Assembly: GCA_964612465.1 (NCBI GenBank)
Contig: CAZTDF010000143.1
Span: 1-12,280 of the forward strand
DNA length: 12,280 bases
Direction: 5' to 3'
Source of the DNA: JAFGPJ01 sp964612465
GTDB taxonomy: Bacteria > Planctomycetota > Phycisphaerae > Sedimentisphaerales > Anaerobacaceae
Below, in pieces: positions 1-7,262 of this stretch. The translations under genes and the position numbers were made by a program. Numbering within the stretch: position 1 is the first letter of the stretch; each line of letters begins with the position of its first letter. Below the pieces are notes generated by a model, which saw nothing but the letters and a program-made list of their open reading frames with translations, did not search any database and was not told the DNA's origin.

Positions 1-250
1 GATTGAAATCCTGCTTGATACGCCCGGCAAAAATCGGCACTGCAAATTCGCGGACGGCCTTGTCAATCTCGGTGACATTAACCACAAATCCGGTCGCCGG
101 CACGACTCGGCCGGTAACTTCAACGGACAATTCGAGAAATATGGCTAATCCATCACCCGCCGGCCTGGATGCGAACGAATTATACCCTCGGTTGTCTTGC
201 GGCAGGAATGGATTAATCGAGAATCGCACCTGCCTGACCAGTTTGTGCAT
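1..250 (-). CDS. 6-pyruvoyl-tetrahydropterin synthase-like protein, partial (C-terminus beyond window)
   Basis: This open frame starts at ATG 250-248 and runs without a stop to the window edge (83 residues visible). It begins 22 nt after the folE stop, with a GGGAGAG-like ribosome site about 9 nt upstream, so it is probably the last visible gene of the prfB-pepA-folE operon. The pattern 'ELSVEVTG...GFVVNVTEIDKAV' at residues 46-73 resembles the strand-turn-strand of the PTPS/QueD fold, where a conserved Asn-containing strand precedes a helix. However, the zinc histidines of true PTPS/QueD (the FSxxH motif and the HGH motif) are absent: the equivalent stretches read FSINPF and an Ala/Gly-rich segment. 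Adjacency to folE supports a pterin or 7-deazaguanine link, but the altered metal site argues against a standard QueD. The family assignment is by eye; the function is unknown. Confidence 0.55.
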   Translation of the reverse strand, partial: MHKLVRQVRFSINPFLPQDNRGYNSFASRPAGDGLAIFLELSVEVTGRVVPATGFVVNVTEIDKAVREFAVPIFAGRIKQDFN

Positions 251-272
251 CAGCGGAATCTCTCCCTGTTTT

Positions 273-848
273 CTACTTGTGCATGAGGCTCAGGACTTCG
301 TTTCGGCTTCTTGGGTCCTTCTTGAAGATGCCGCGGAGCGCCGATGTCACCATTGACGAGCCGGGCTTTTTGATGCCGCGAATGGTCATGCAGCTATGAG
401 ACGCTTCCAGAACTACCGTGACGCCCATTGGTTTTAAGCTGTTCATGATAAAATCGGCGATCTGGTACGTCAGTCTCTCCTGGGTCTGGAGCCGGCGGGC
501 AAAACAGTCCACAATGCGGGCCAATTTGCTCACGCCGAGCACCATCCCGGTCGGCAAATACGCGACATGGGCCGAGCCGATAAACGGCATCAAATGATGC
601 TCGCAGATACTGTAAAAGGGGATGTCACGCAGCAGAACGATTTCGTCATAGTTTTCGGTAAAGACGCTGCGAAGATGGACTTTCGGGTCCTCGCGCATCC
701 CCGCTAAAAGTTCGGCGTACATCTTACCAACCCGTTCGGGTGTTTTCTTTAATCCCTCGCGATTGATGTCTTCGCCGACCGCTAATAGGATTTCCTTCAC
801 CGCCTTTTCAATTCTTTCGGTATCTACTTTTTTAATTTTCTTGCTCAT
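273..848 (-). CDS. folE: GTP cyclohydrolase I
   Basis: The 191-residue product is GTP cyclohydrolase I, which converts GTP to 7,8-dihydroneopterin triphosphate and formate, the first step of folate and queuosine-type pathways; the family forms cytoplasmic toroidal decamers. The zinc site is intact: Cys82 and His85 in the CEHH motif and Cys153 in HSCMTIRG, with the same 71-residue spacing as Cys110 and Cys181 of the E. coli enzyme. Catalytic-type His84 and His151 are also present. Length is slightly below the 222 residues of E. coli because the N-terminus is short. The gene starts 30 nt after the pepA stop and has no strong Shine-Dalgarno sequence, so translation may depend on the upstream gene. 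The Lys-rich N-terminus (MSKKIKK) is unremarkable. Confidence 0.96.
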   Translation of the reverse strand: MSKKIKKVDTERIEKAVKEILLAVGEDINREGLKKTPERVGKMYAELLAGMREDPKVHLRSVFTENYDEIVLLRDIPFYSICEHHLMPFIGSAHVAYLPTGMVLGVSKLARIVDCFARRLQTQERLTYQIADFIMNSLKPMGVTVVLEASHSCMTIRGIKKPGSSMVTSALRGIFKKDPRSRNEVLSLMHK

Positions 849-878
849 TTTTGGAATATCTTCATTTTTAACAGGTCA

Positions 879-2420
879 TTATTTTTTCTTTTTCTTCAGA
901 CCAATCACGTAAGTTGTCAGCAGCCTGACTCCGAAAGCGCTGGCGCCCTCTGAGGTATACTCCGTGGCCTTTTCGAAGCTCCAGACGCCGGCAATATCGA
1001 GATGCGCCCATTTTGTGTCGCCTGCAAACTGCCTTAAGAAGGCGGCTGCCGTACATGCTCCGCCCCAGCGGCTGCCGATGTTTTTCAGGTCTGCTATCTT
1101 GCTCTTCATTTCTTTTGCATATTCTTCGCCGCTCGGCATTTGCCAGACTTTTTCGCCGCTGGCCTGCGAGGCTTTCTGCAAATCTTTGATCAGTCCTTTA
1201 TTGTTGCCCATCAGCCCGGCCATATACTTGCCGAGCGCGACAACGCACGCTCCTGTCAATGTGGCGATATCAATAATGATGTCGCATTTTTGTTTGACGG
1301 CATAGCTTATGGCGTCGCACAGTATCATTCTGCCTTCGGCGTCGGTGTTCTGGACCTCGACGGTTTTTCCGCTGAATGTGTTAATAATGTCACCGGGCCG
1401 GTAGCTCGTTCCGCTCGGCATATTCTCCGCCGAGGGCACGATGCCATAAACGTTCACGTGCGGCGCCAGCTCGGCCAATGCTTTCATTGCTCCCAAAACG
1501 GCAATGCCGCCGGATTTGTCCAGTTTCATTTCATCCATATTCGCCGACGGTTTGATGCTGATTCCGCCCGAATCGAATGTGATTGCTTTGCCGACCAGCG
1601 CGACCGTCGGCAGAGTGCTTGCCGCTTTGCCGGGCGGGCTGTATTTCAAAATGATAAATCTCGGCTTGTTTTGTGAGCCCGAACCGACCGCGAGCACCCC
1701 GCCCATTCCCTTTGCAGTCATCTGCTTTTCGTCAAAAACCGTGCAGCTCAGTCTCTTCGAGCCTCGGGCCAATTCTTTTGCGGCGGCGGCTACTTCGGCT
1801 GGAGTTATTACATTGGCCGGCCGATTTGCCAGCGTTCGGGCGTAACTTTGCGCTTTACCGATTGCGATGCCGTCCGAGAGTCCTTTTTTGAGCTTTTTTA
1901 ATTTTGTCGAGTCAGGATCGATCAGCTCGACCTCGAGAGAACTTAGTCGCCCGTTCTCATTTTCAGTGATAAATTCATCGTAGCGATAGCTGCCGAAATA
2001 TATCCCTTCACCGAAAGCCTGTCCAATAGCGGACAGATCGAACCGTCCGCCGAATGCTCTGTGCAGCGCCAGGCTCATCGTCTTTGCTTTAAGCTCTACC
2101 GATGTTTTTGCCGCGTGTGCCGCTACATTGCGAACCGTATCCAGTGTCGCCTTTTTCTTCTCGCCAAGGCCGACCAGCAGAATCCTTTTGGCTCCTGTTT
2201 GGCCGTTGCCGTAAACAACTGCGCTGGTCCCGTCCTTTGCCTTGAAATCACCTAATTCCAGCAACCGGCCGATAGTGCCGTCCAGTTTGCCGTTAAGCTC
2301 TTTGTTCAGTTTGTCCAGCTCTTTGGCGTCAGAAAACAGCCCAACGGCAAGTATATCTGTTTTGCACTTGCTGAAATCCACTTTCTGCGTTTTCAATTCG
2401 ACGTCGATAATATCTTTCAT
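879..2420 (-). CDS. pepA: Leucyl aminopeptidase, M17 family (cytosol aminopeptidase)
   Basis: The 513-residue product is an M17 metallo-aminopeptidase that removes N-terminal residues from peptides in the cytoplasm, normally as a hexamer with two metal ions per subunit. The N-terminal about 170 residues match the macro-like regulatory domain, followed by the catalytic domain. Metal and catalytic residues are visible: Lys278 and Asp283 in GKAITFDSGG, Lys290 and Asp301 in the KLDKSGG region, and Asp360, Glu362 and Arg364 in the signature NTDAEGRM. Length is normal for the family. The start ATG has AAAGG about 9 nt upstream and lies 25 nt after the prfB stop, so the two are likely co-transcribed. 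An odd detail is the C-terminal tail of consecutive lysines (residues 509-513), encoded by an A-rich run just before the stop. E. coli PepA also binds DNA; nothing here shows whether this one does. Confidence 0.95.
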   Translation of the reverse strand: MKDIIDVELKTQKVDFSKCKTDILAVGLFSDAKELDKLNKELNGKLDGTIGRLLELGDFKAKDGTSAVVYGNGQTGAKRILLVGLGEKKKATLDTVRNVAAHAAKTSVELKAKTMSLALHRAFGGRFDLSAIGQAFGEGIYFGSYRYDEFITENENGRLSSLEVELIDPDSTKLKKLKKGLSDGIAIGKAQSYARTLANRPANVITPAEVAAAAKELARGSKRLSCTVFDEKQMTAKGMGGVLAVGSGSQNKPRFIILKYSPPGKAASTLPTVALVGKAITFDSGGISIKPSANMDEMKLDKSGGIAVLGAMKALAELAPHVNVYGIVPSAENMPSGTSYRPGDIINTFSGKTVEVQNTDAEGRMILCDAISYAVKQKCDIIIDIATLTGACVVALGKYMAGLMGNNKGLIKDLQKASQASGEKVWQMPSGEEYAKEMKSKIADLKNIGSRWGGACTAAAFLRQFAGDTKWAHLDIAGVWSFEKATEYTSEGASAFGVRLLTTYVIGLKKKKK

Positions 2421-2445
2421 TGTTATTAACCTTTACTTTTAATGT

Positions 2446-3565
2446 TTATTTTTTCGTACCGCTTGTTTTTGCTCTATGTCGCAGATAACTTTCGATAAAT
2501 CCGTCGATATCTCCGTCCAGCACCGCCTCGACGTTACCGACCTGGAAGTTGGTTCGATGGTCCTTAATCATCTGGTAAGGCTGCAGGACGTAGCTTCTTA
2601 TCTGGTTTCCCCAGGCAATCTCACCCTTATTGCCGTACAGTTTTGCGATCTCATCATCGCGTTTTTGCTGCTCGAGCATGTACAGTTTTGCCTTGAGCAT
2701 TTTCATTGCCTGGGCACGATTGTTATGCTGGCTTCTCTCGTTCTGGCACTGCACCACGATCCCGGTCGGCTCGTGTGTGATCCGCACCGCCGAGCTGGTC
2801 TTGTTTACATGCTGGCCGCCGGCGCCGCTGGCGCGATAAAAGTCGATCCTGATGTCGTCTTCATCTATTTCGATATCGATATCATCCTCGAATTCCGGAA
2901 TGCAGTCTACCGCCGCGAAACTCGTGTGCCGCCGTTTGTTCGCATCGAACGGGCTTATCCGTACAAGTCGATGCACTCCCGTCTCGCACGAGAATTTGCC
3001 GAATGCAAAAGGCCCGCTTACCCGCAGTGTTATCGAGCGAATTCCCGCCTCTTCTCCCGGCGTAATATCAAGCTCCTTGTAATTGTATTTGTTTGTTTCG
3101 AAATACCGCGTGTACATTCTTAGCAGCATGTTTGCCCAGTCGCAACTCTCGGTTCCTCCCGCGCCGGCGTGGATACTGAAAAAGCAATTCTTCATATCCT
3201 CGGGCCTGGACAATAATCCTGCCAACTCGATCTTTTCGCACTTCTTGATTAGTGCCTCCAGATCATCTTCCAACTGTCTGAATTCTTCCTGGTCCGACTC
3301 GGCCGCTGCCAGCTCGAACAGTTCCTGAAGGTCTTTCACTTCGCGGTGCATTTCTTCCACCGGCTCAATGATAGACTTCAGTGTGCTCAACTGAGAGACG
3401 GTCGACTGCGCCAAATCGGGATTATCCCAGAACCCTTCCCTGGACATCTGGTTCTCAAGTTTTTGTAGCTGGGATTTCTTGCTGGGCAAGTCAAAGCCAG
3501 TCCCGGATTTGATTTACCCGGGCCGACAATTCTGATATTGTTGATTTTAATTCTGTTATTTCCAT
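2446..3565 (-). CDS. prfB: Peptide chain release factor 2, with programmed +1 frameshift
   Basis: RF2 recognises UGA and UAA stop codons and triggers peptide release on the ribosome. The true start is ATG 3565-3563, not the in-frame TTG at 3489. The first 24 codons end in CTT (3496-3494) followed by in-frame TGA (3493-3491); a +1 shift reads GAC (3492-3490) and enters the long downstream frame, giving 372 residues (E. coli RF2 has 365). In the shifted product the stop-codon-reading tripeptide SPF falls at 204-206 and the catalytic GGQ at 249-251, within one residue of their E. coli positions, which confirms the shifted N-terminus. A short purine stretch, GGGA (3504-3501), lies 4 nt before CTT as a weak counterpart of the E. 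coli internal Shine-Dalgarno. Low RF2 favours the shift, so expression is autoregulated. The gene heads the prfB-pepA-folE operon. Confidence 0.95.
3491..3496 (-). promoter_or_regulatory. prfB recoding site (CTT TGA, next base C)
   Basis: On the minus strand the sequence is CTT-TGA-C, the canonical RF2 autoregulatory +1 slippery stop. The upstream 24-codon frame and the downstream frame join exactly here. The stimulatory upstream purine tract is weaker than in E. coli (CGGGAC-TGG before CTT versus AGGGGG-TAT). Confidence 0.92.
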
Positions 3566-3579
3566 ATTTCACCGGAGCC

Positions 3580-3608
3580 TTTATATCACATCCGGGCGGG
3601 ATATGCAA
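3580..3608 (-). promoter_or_regulatory. Candidate sigma70-type promoter for the prfB operon
   Basis: The minus strand carries TTGCAT (3608-3603), a 17-nt spacer and TATAAA (3585-3580). The expected start of transcription is only about 7 nt upstream of the prfB ATG, so this promoter would give a near-leaderless mRNA; the AAAGG that could serve as ribosome site overlaps the -10 box. A more distal promoter may also exist. Confidence 0.45.
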
Positions 3609-3651
3609 CTGCTTTGTTGTATTTAGGGCCTGAGCAAACGTGAAATAGGAA

Positions 3652-3680
3652 TTGACAGGCCGCAGTAAGACGTTTATAGT
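3652..3680 (+). promoter_or_regulatory. Near-consensus sigma70-type promoter for the ThuA sugar cassette
   Basis: TTGACA (3652-3657), a 17-nt spacer and TATAGT (3675-3680) form a strong housekeeping-type promoter on the plus strand. Transcription would start near 3687, giving a leader of about 45 nt before the AAGGAG (3719-3724) and ATG 3732. AATAGG hexamers lie just upstream of the -35 box (3644-3649) and as a 13-bp palindrome just after the predicted start (3693-3705), which could be operator half-sites. Confidence 0.6.
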
Positions 3681-3692
3681 ACCAAAATCATG

Positions 3693-3705
3693 AATAGGCC
3701 CTATT
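3693..3705. promoter_or_regulatory. Candidate operator: AATAGG-C-CCTATT palindrome
   Basis: This perfect 6-bp dyad around a single central C sits immediately downstream of the predicted transcription start of the ThuA cassette. A further AATAGG copy in direct orientation occurs at 3644-3649, adjacent to the -35 box. The placement suits a repressor, but the hexamer is short and could occur by chance. Confidence 0.25.
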
Positions 3706-3731
3706 TCCATTGGCATTCAAGGAGTGCAATA

Positions 3732-4648
3732 ATGAGGTACGCAGCGGTACTTGGAGCATTGGTCATCTTTGCAGCGGGTTGTGGTCAAATCAGTGCAGCT
3801 TCGGTAGAAGGCCAAAGCGAAACGCCCAAAAAGAAGGNNNNNNNNNNNNNNNNNNNNNNNNNNNNNNNNNNNNNNNNNNNNNNNNNNNNNNNNNNNNNNN
3901 NNNNNNNNNNNNNNNNNNNNNNNNNNNNNNNNNNNNNGGTCAAATCAGTGCAGCTTCGGTAGAAGGCCAAAGCGAAACGCCCAAAAAGAAGGTATTGATT
4001 GTTACCGGCGTCGATTATCCGGGGCACAAATGGAAGCTGACGGCGCCGGTTCTTGCCAAAGCCATCGCGGCGGATAAAAGACTGGACGTTACAATCACCG
4101 AGAAGCCGGGCGAGTTGGCGAGCGATACGCTTGGCGATTATGATGTAATAGTGATGCACTTTATGGACTGGGAAGTTCCGGATCCCGGCCCGAAAGCCCG
4201 CGCCAATCTCAAACGTGTCGTCCAAAGCGGCAGGGGTTTGGTGCTGGTTCACTTCGCCTGCGGGGCGTTTCAGGAGTGGCCGGAGTTTGTAAAGCTTGCC
4301 GGACGGGTGTGGGATCCCAATCTGCGAGGTCATGATCCGCACGGCAAATTCACCGTCAAAATCACAGACCAAAAGCACCCGGCAATGAAGGGCATGAAAG
4401 ACTTTGAGACGGTCGATGAGTTATATACGTGCTTAGCGGGTGAAACTCCGATCAAGATCCTGGCGACCGCGCGTTCCAAGGTGGACGACAAGGATTATCC
4501 AATGGCCTTCGTGCTGGACTATGGCAAGGGTCGCGTCTTCCACAGCGTGCTCGGGCACGATGTTCAGGCGTTTGACAATCCTTACGTTGGCCGGCTCTAT
4601 CGCAACGCTTGCGCATGGGCCGCCGGGCTGGAACCTTCGGACAATTGA
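3732..4648 (+). CDS. Exported ThuA-domain protein, interrupted by an assembly gap
   Basis: The product is a ThuA-like protein (PF06283, class I glutamine amidotransferase-like fold), a family tied to trehalose and other 3-keto-glycoside metabolism; the exact reaction is unsettled. The start is ATG 3732, with AAGGAG 7 nt upstream. As written the frame is broken by 100 N (3838-3937), but the 55 bases on each side are identical; removing the N run and one copy gives a 253-residue protein. It has a signal peptide with AAGC at residues 14-17, possibly a lipoprotein site, although the -3 residue is atypical. After a short linker come the first strand (VLIVTG) and conserved ThuA segments such as DYDVIVMHFMDW, GLVLVHFACGAFQEW, the GHDPHG loop, and a C-terminal GKGRVFHSVLGHD region. 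It is the first gene of a likely operon, 45 nt before the TIM-barrel gene. Confidence 0.85.
3783..3992. repeat. Identical 55-bp sequence on both sides of a 100-N run (unmerged contig overlap)
   Basis: Positions 3783-3837 and 3938-3992 are identical over all 55 bases, ending exactly at and starting exactly after the N run 3838-3937. An overlap of this size equals a common assembler k-mer length. Collapsing it removes 155 bases and joins the signal-peptide frame to the ThuA-domain frame without shift, so it is best read as an artefact and not a biological duplication. Confidence 0.9.
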
Positions 4649-4693
4649 AACTGTAAATAATACTAACCATCATAGGTATAAGGAGAAACTTCA

Positions 4694-5545
4694 ATGAAAG
4701 CTGGATTTAATATGTTGTTGTGGACAGGGCATGTTACAGAGGAAGATTTTCCGCGCTTGGAAATGCTTAAAAAGGCAGGCTTCGATGGTGTGGAGATTCC
4801 GCTTTTCGGCGGTGACGTCGCGCATTTTAAAAAGGTCGGCAAGGCTATCAAGGACAACGGTCTCGGCTGCACCTCGGTGACGGTCATCCCGGATGAAGAG
4901 CACAATCCCATCAGCGCCGACGCCGGTCACCGCAAGGGCGGACTCGAGCATCTCAAGTGGGCGATCGACTGCTCGGAAGCTTTGGGCTCGGAGATTCTGT
5001 GCGGGCCGTTTTATCAGCCGCTGGGCGTCTTTACCGGCGAAGGGCCGACCGAAGACGAGAAGAAACATGCCGCCCAGGTGCATCAGGATGCCGCCGACTA
5101 TGCCGCCAAAGCGAACGTGACTTTAGCGGTAGAGTACCTCAATCGCTTCGAGTGCTACTTCCTCAACACCATGGCCGACACGGCGGACTTCGTAAAACTC
5201 GTCAACAAGCCCAACTACGGCGTTCTGTTCGATACGTTCCATGCCCACATCGAAGAGAAAGACCCGGTCGGGTGCATAGGTCCGAACATTGATATAATCA
5301 AGCACGTGCACATCAGCGAAAACGACCGCGGCACGCCCGGCAGGGGGCATGTGGACTGGGCGGGCACTTTCAAGGCTCTGCGTTCAGCGGGCTACGATGG
5401 GTGGCTGATGATCGAGGCGTTCGGACGGGCGCTGCCCGACTTAGCGGCGGCAACTCGCGTCTGGCGTGATTTATCCACCAGCCCGGAGGAAGTTTATACC
5501 GAGGGTTTGAAGCTTATAAAGGAGCAATGGCAGGCCGCAGCCTAA
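4694..5545 (+). CDS. TIM-barrel sugar epimerase/isomerase of the D-tagatose 3-epimerase type
   Basis: The 283-residue product is an AP_endonuc_2 / xylose-isomerase-like TIM barrel without a signal peptide, so cytoplasmic. The active site follows D-tagatose/D-allulose 3-epimerase closely: metal ligands Glu147 (VEYLNRFE), Asp180 (LFDTFH), His206 (HVHISE) and Glu241 (MIEAFG), plus His183 and Arg212. These are each exactly five residues below the numbering of the Pseudomonas cichorii enzyme (152, 185, 211, 246, with 188 and 217). This predicts metal-dependent proton transfer at C2/C3 of a keto sugar. The start has AGGAG (4681-4685) 8 nt upstream. It lies between two ThuA genes, so its natural substrate may be a 3-keto sugar or the enediol-type product of 3-keto-glycoside cleavage rather than fructose or tagatose. 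Hydroxypyruvate-isomerase-like annotation is an alternative label for the same fold. Confidence 0.85.
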   Translation: MKAGFNMLLWTGHVTEEDFPRLEMLKKAGFDGVEIPLFGGDVAHFKKVGKAIKDNGLGCTSVTVIPDEEHNPISADAGHRKGGLEHLKWAIDCSEALGSEILCGPFYQPLGVFTGEGPTEDEKKHAAQVHQDAADYAAKANVTLAVEYLNRFECYFLNTMADTADFVKLVNKPNYGVLFDTFHAHIEEKDPVGCIGPNIDIIKHVHISENDRGTPGRGHVDWAGTFKALRSAGYDGWLMIEAFGRALPDLAAATRVWRDLSTSPEEVYTEGLKLIKEQWQAAA

Positions 5546-5590
5546 ATACTGTGATATGCCGGGTCTCAATTTATGAATGGAGGAATTGTT

Positions 5591-7162
5591 ATGCTTAGAA
5601 TTAACTCACGATTAATCTGTGTTGTTTTGTTTGTTCTTCCGGGGTTTGTAACAGCGAATGCCGTTGCTCAAGAGGCTGGCTTCAAGCCGATCTTTGACGG
5701 CCGTACGCTCGACGGATGGAAAGCTGCTGAGATGAGCTACTGGTCCGTGCAGGACGGGGCAATCACCGGACGCTCCACCGAACAGAATCCGGTCAAGAGC
5801 AATCAGTTCCTCGCCTGGCAGCTTGGCGATGTAGACGATTTCGAGCTGAAACTGAAATACCGCATAAGCGGCACGCCGGCGGCCAACTCCGGCATACAGA
5901 TTCGCAGCCGGGTCGAGCCGGCCGGCCACGCCGTAGGCTACCAGGCGGATATCGACCTGGCCGGCCGATACGCAGGGGCGCTCTATGACGAAAGAGGCCG
6001 CGGAATGCTCGCTGAGCGAGGGCAGAAAACCGTAATCGGCTCCGACGGCAAGATGACCAAAAGCCCGCTCGGCGATGCTGATGCCCTGATGAACAATATC
6101 AAAAAGGATGACTGGAACGAATATCATATCATCGCCCACGGCAACCAGATCATTCTGAAAGTCAACGGCCAGGTCACCGCTGAGGTCATCGACAACGACA
6201 AAGCCCAGCGTGATATGTCCGGTGTTCTGGCGCTGCAGTTGCACGCCGGCCCGCCAATGATGATCGAGTTCAAGGACATCCAAATGAAACGTACGAAGCT
6301 CCAAGATAGAAAAAAGATCGTCCTTCTGGCCGGCACGCCCAGCCACGGCTACGGTTACCACGAGCATAATGCGGGCTGTTTACTCCTGGCGAAATGCCTC
6401 AACGAAAACATGCCCAACGTCTATGCAACCGTCTATAAGAACGGCTGGCCCAAAGACCCGACGGCCCTTGATAACGCTGACGAGGTTGCCGTTTACTGCG
6501 ACGGCGGCGGCGGGCACGTTGTTATGGGACACCTCGAAGAAATGAATGCGCTGGCAAAAAAGGGCATCGGAATTGCCATGCTCCACTACGCGGTCGAGGT
6601 ACCCAAAGGCAAGCCGGGCAACGATATGCTCGACTGGAACGGAGGCTACTTTGAAACTTACTGGTCCGTCAACCCGACCTGGGAGGCAAAATTCACAGAT
6701 CTTCCGAAGCACTTCGTCACGCGGGGCGTAAAGCCGTTTACTATTCGGGATGAGTGGTATTACCACATGCGTTTCCCCGAGAACATGGAAAACGTCACGC
6801 CTATCCTGACCACGATACCGCCCGACAGCACCCGCCGGCAGGGTAACGACGCTCACGGCGCCAATCCACATGTCCGTGCGCGAATGGGTATACCGGAGCA
6901 TGTAGCCTGGGCTTATGAGAGGCCCGGCGGCGGACGAGGTTTCGGTTTCACGGGCGGCCACTACCAGATCAACTGGGCGCACAATGACTTCCGCAAGATA
7001 GTTCTGAACGGCTTGGTTTGGGCCGCCGGAATCGAGGTTCCTTCCGACGGAGTACCTTCCGAAACACCCACGACCGAGCAGCTCCGCGCCAATATGGACT
7101 ATCCCGATCCCGGAAGCTGGAACTGGGACAGGATCCAGAGGAAAATCGACAAGTGGAACAGT
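5591..7162 (+). CDS. Exported DUF1080 (3-keto-disaccharide hydrolase) - ThuA fusion, 3' end lost in gap
   Basis: The chosen start is ATG 5591, preceded by GGAGG 7 nt upstream; an upstream in-frame ATG at 5573 lacks such a site. Visible length is 524 residues before the N run. Residues 1-26 form a signal peptide (hydrophobic core, cleavage likely after AVA). Residues about 31-235 are a DUF1080 / PF06439 jelly-roll domain: the typical opening FKPIFDGRTLDGW, a central segment with NSGIQIRSR and GYQADID, and the closing IEFKDIQMK. Residues about 241-500 are a ThuA domain starting KKIVLLAGTPSHGYGYHEH, with DEVAVYCDGGGGH, GIAMLHYAVE, a conserved YYHMRF and HYQINW near the end. The Trp-rich C-terminus suggests the stop codon is only a little beyond the gap edge. 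The domain pair in one chain implies two successive steps on the same 3-keto-glycoside outside the cytoplasmic membrane; this is inference. Confidence 0.9.
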
Positions 7163-7262
7163 NNNNNNNNNNNNNNNNNNNNNNNNNNNNNNNNNNNNNN
7201 NNNNNNNNNNNNNNNNNNNNNNNNNNNNNNNNNNNNNNNNNNNNNNNNNNNNNNNNNNNNNN
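7163..7262. other. Assembly gap, 100 N (nominal length)
   Basis: No shared sequence was found between the two edges, unlike the first gap. It hides the 3' ends of two convergent genes, the DUF1080-ThuA fusion and GH97, and any terminator between them. GH97 proteins normally continue for roughly 100 residues beyond the break, so the missing DNA is probably several hundred bases, not 100. Confidence 0.9.

Noticed and set aside
3..356. 117-residue plus-strand open frame at the window start
   Set aside because: It is antisense to folE and the PTPS-like gene, with low-complexity composition and no recognisable domain.
2446..3489. prfB starting at TTG 3489
   Set aside because: This drops the conserved N-terminal helix; the upstream 24 codons and CTT-TGA-C shift site give the correct RF2 length and motif positions.
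3690..3962. Earlier ATG at 3690 as start of the first ThuA protein
   Set aside because: AAGGAG sits 7 nt before ATG 3732, which begins directly with a signal peptide; the 3690 start has no ribosome site and would lie only about 3 nt after the predicted transcription start.
3783..3992. A biological tandem duplication in the ThuA gene
   Set aside because: The copies are identical, exactly abut a placeholder N run, and merging restores the frame; an assembly overlap explains everything.
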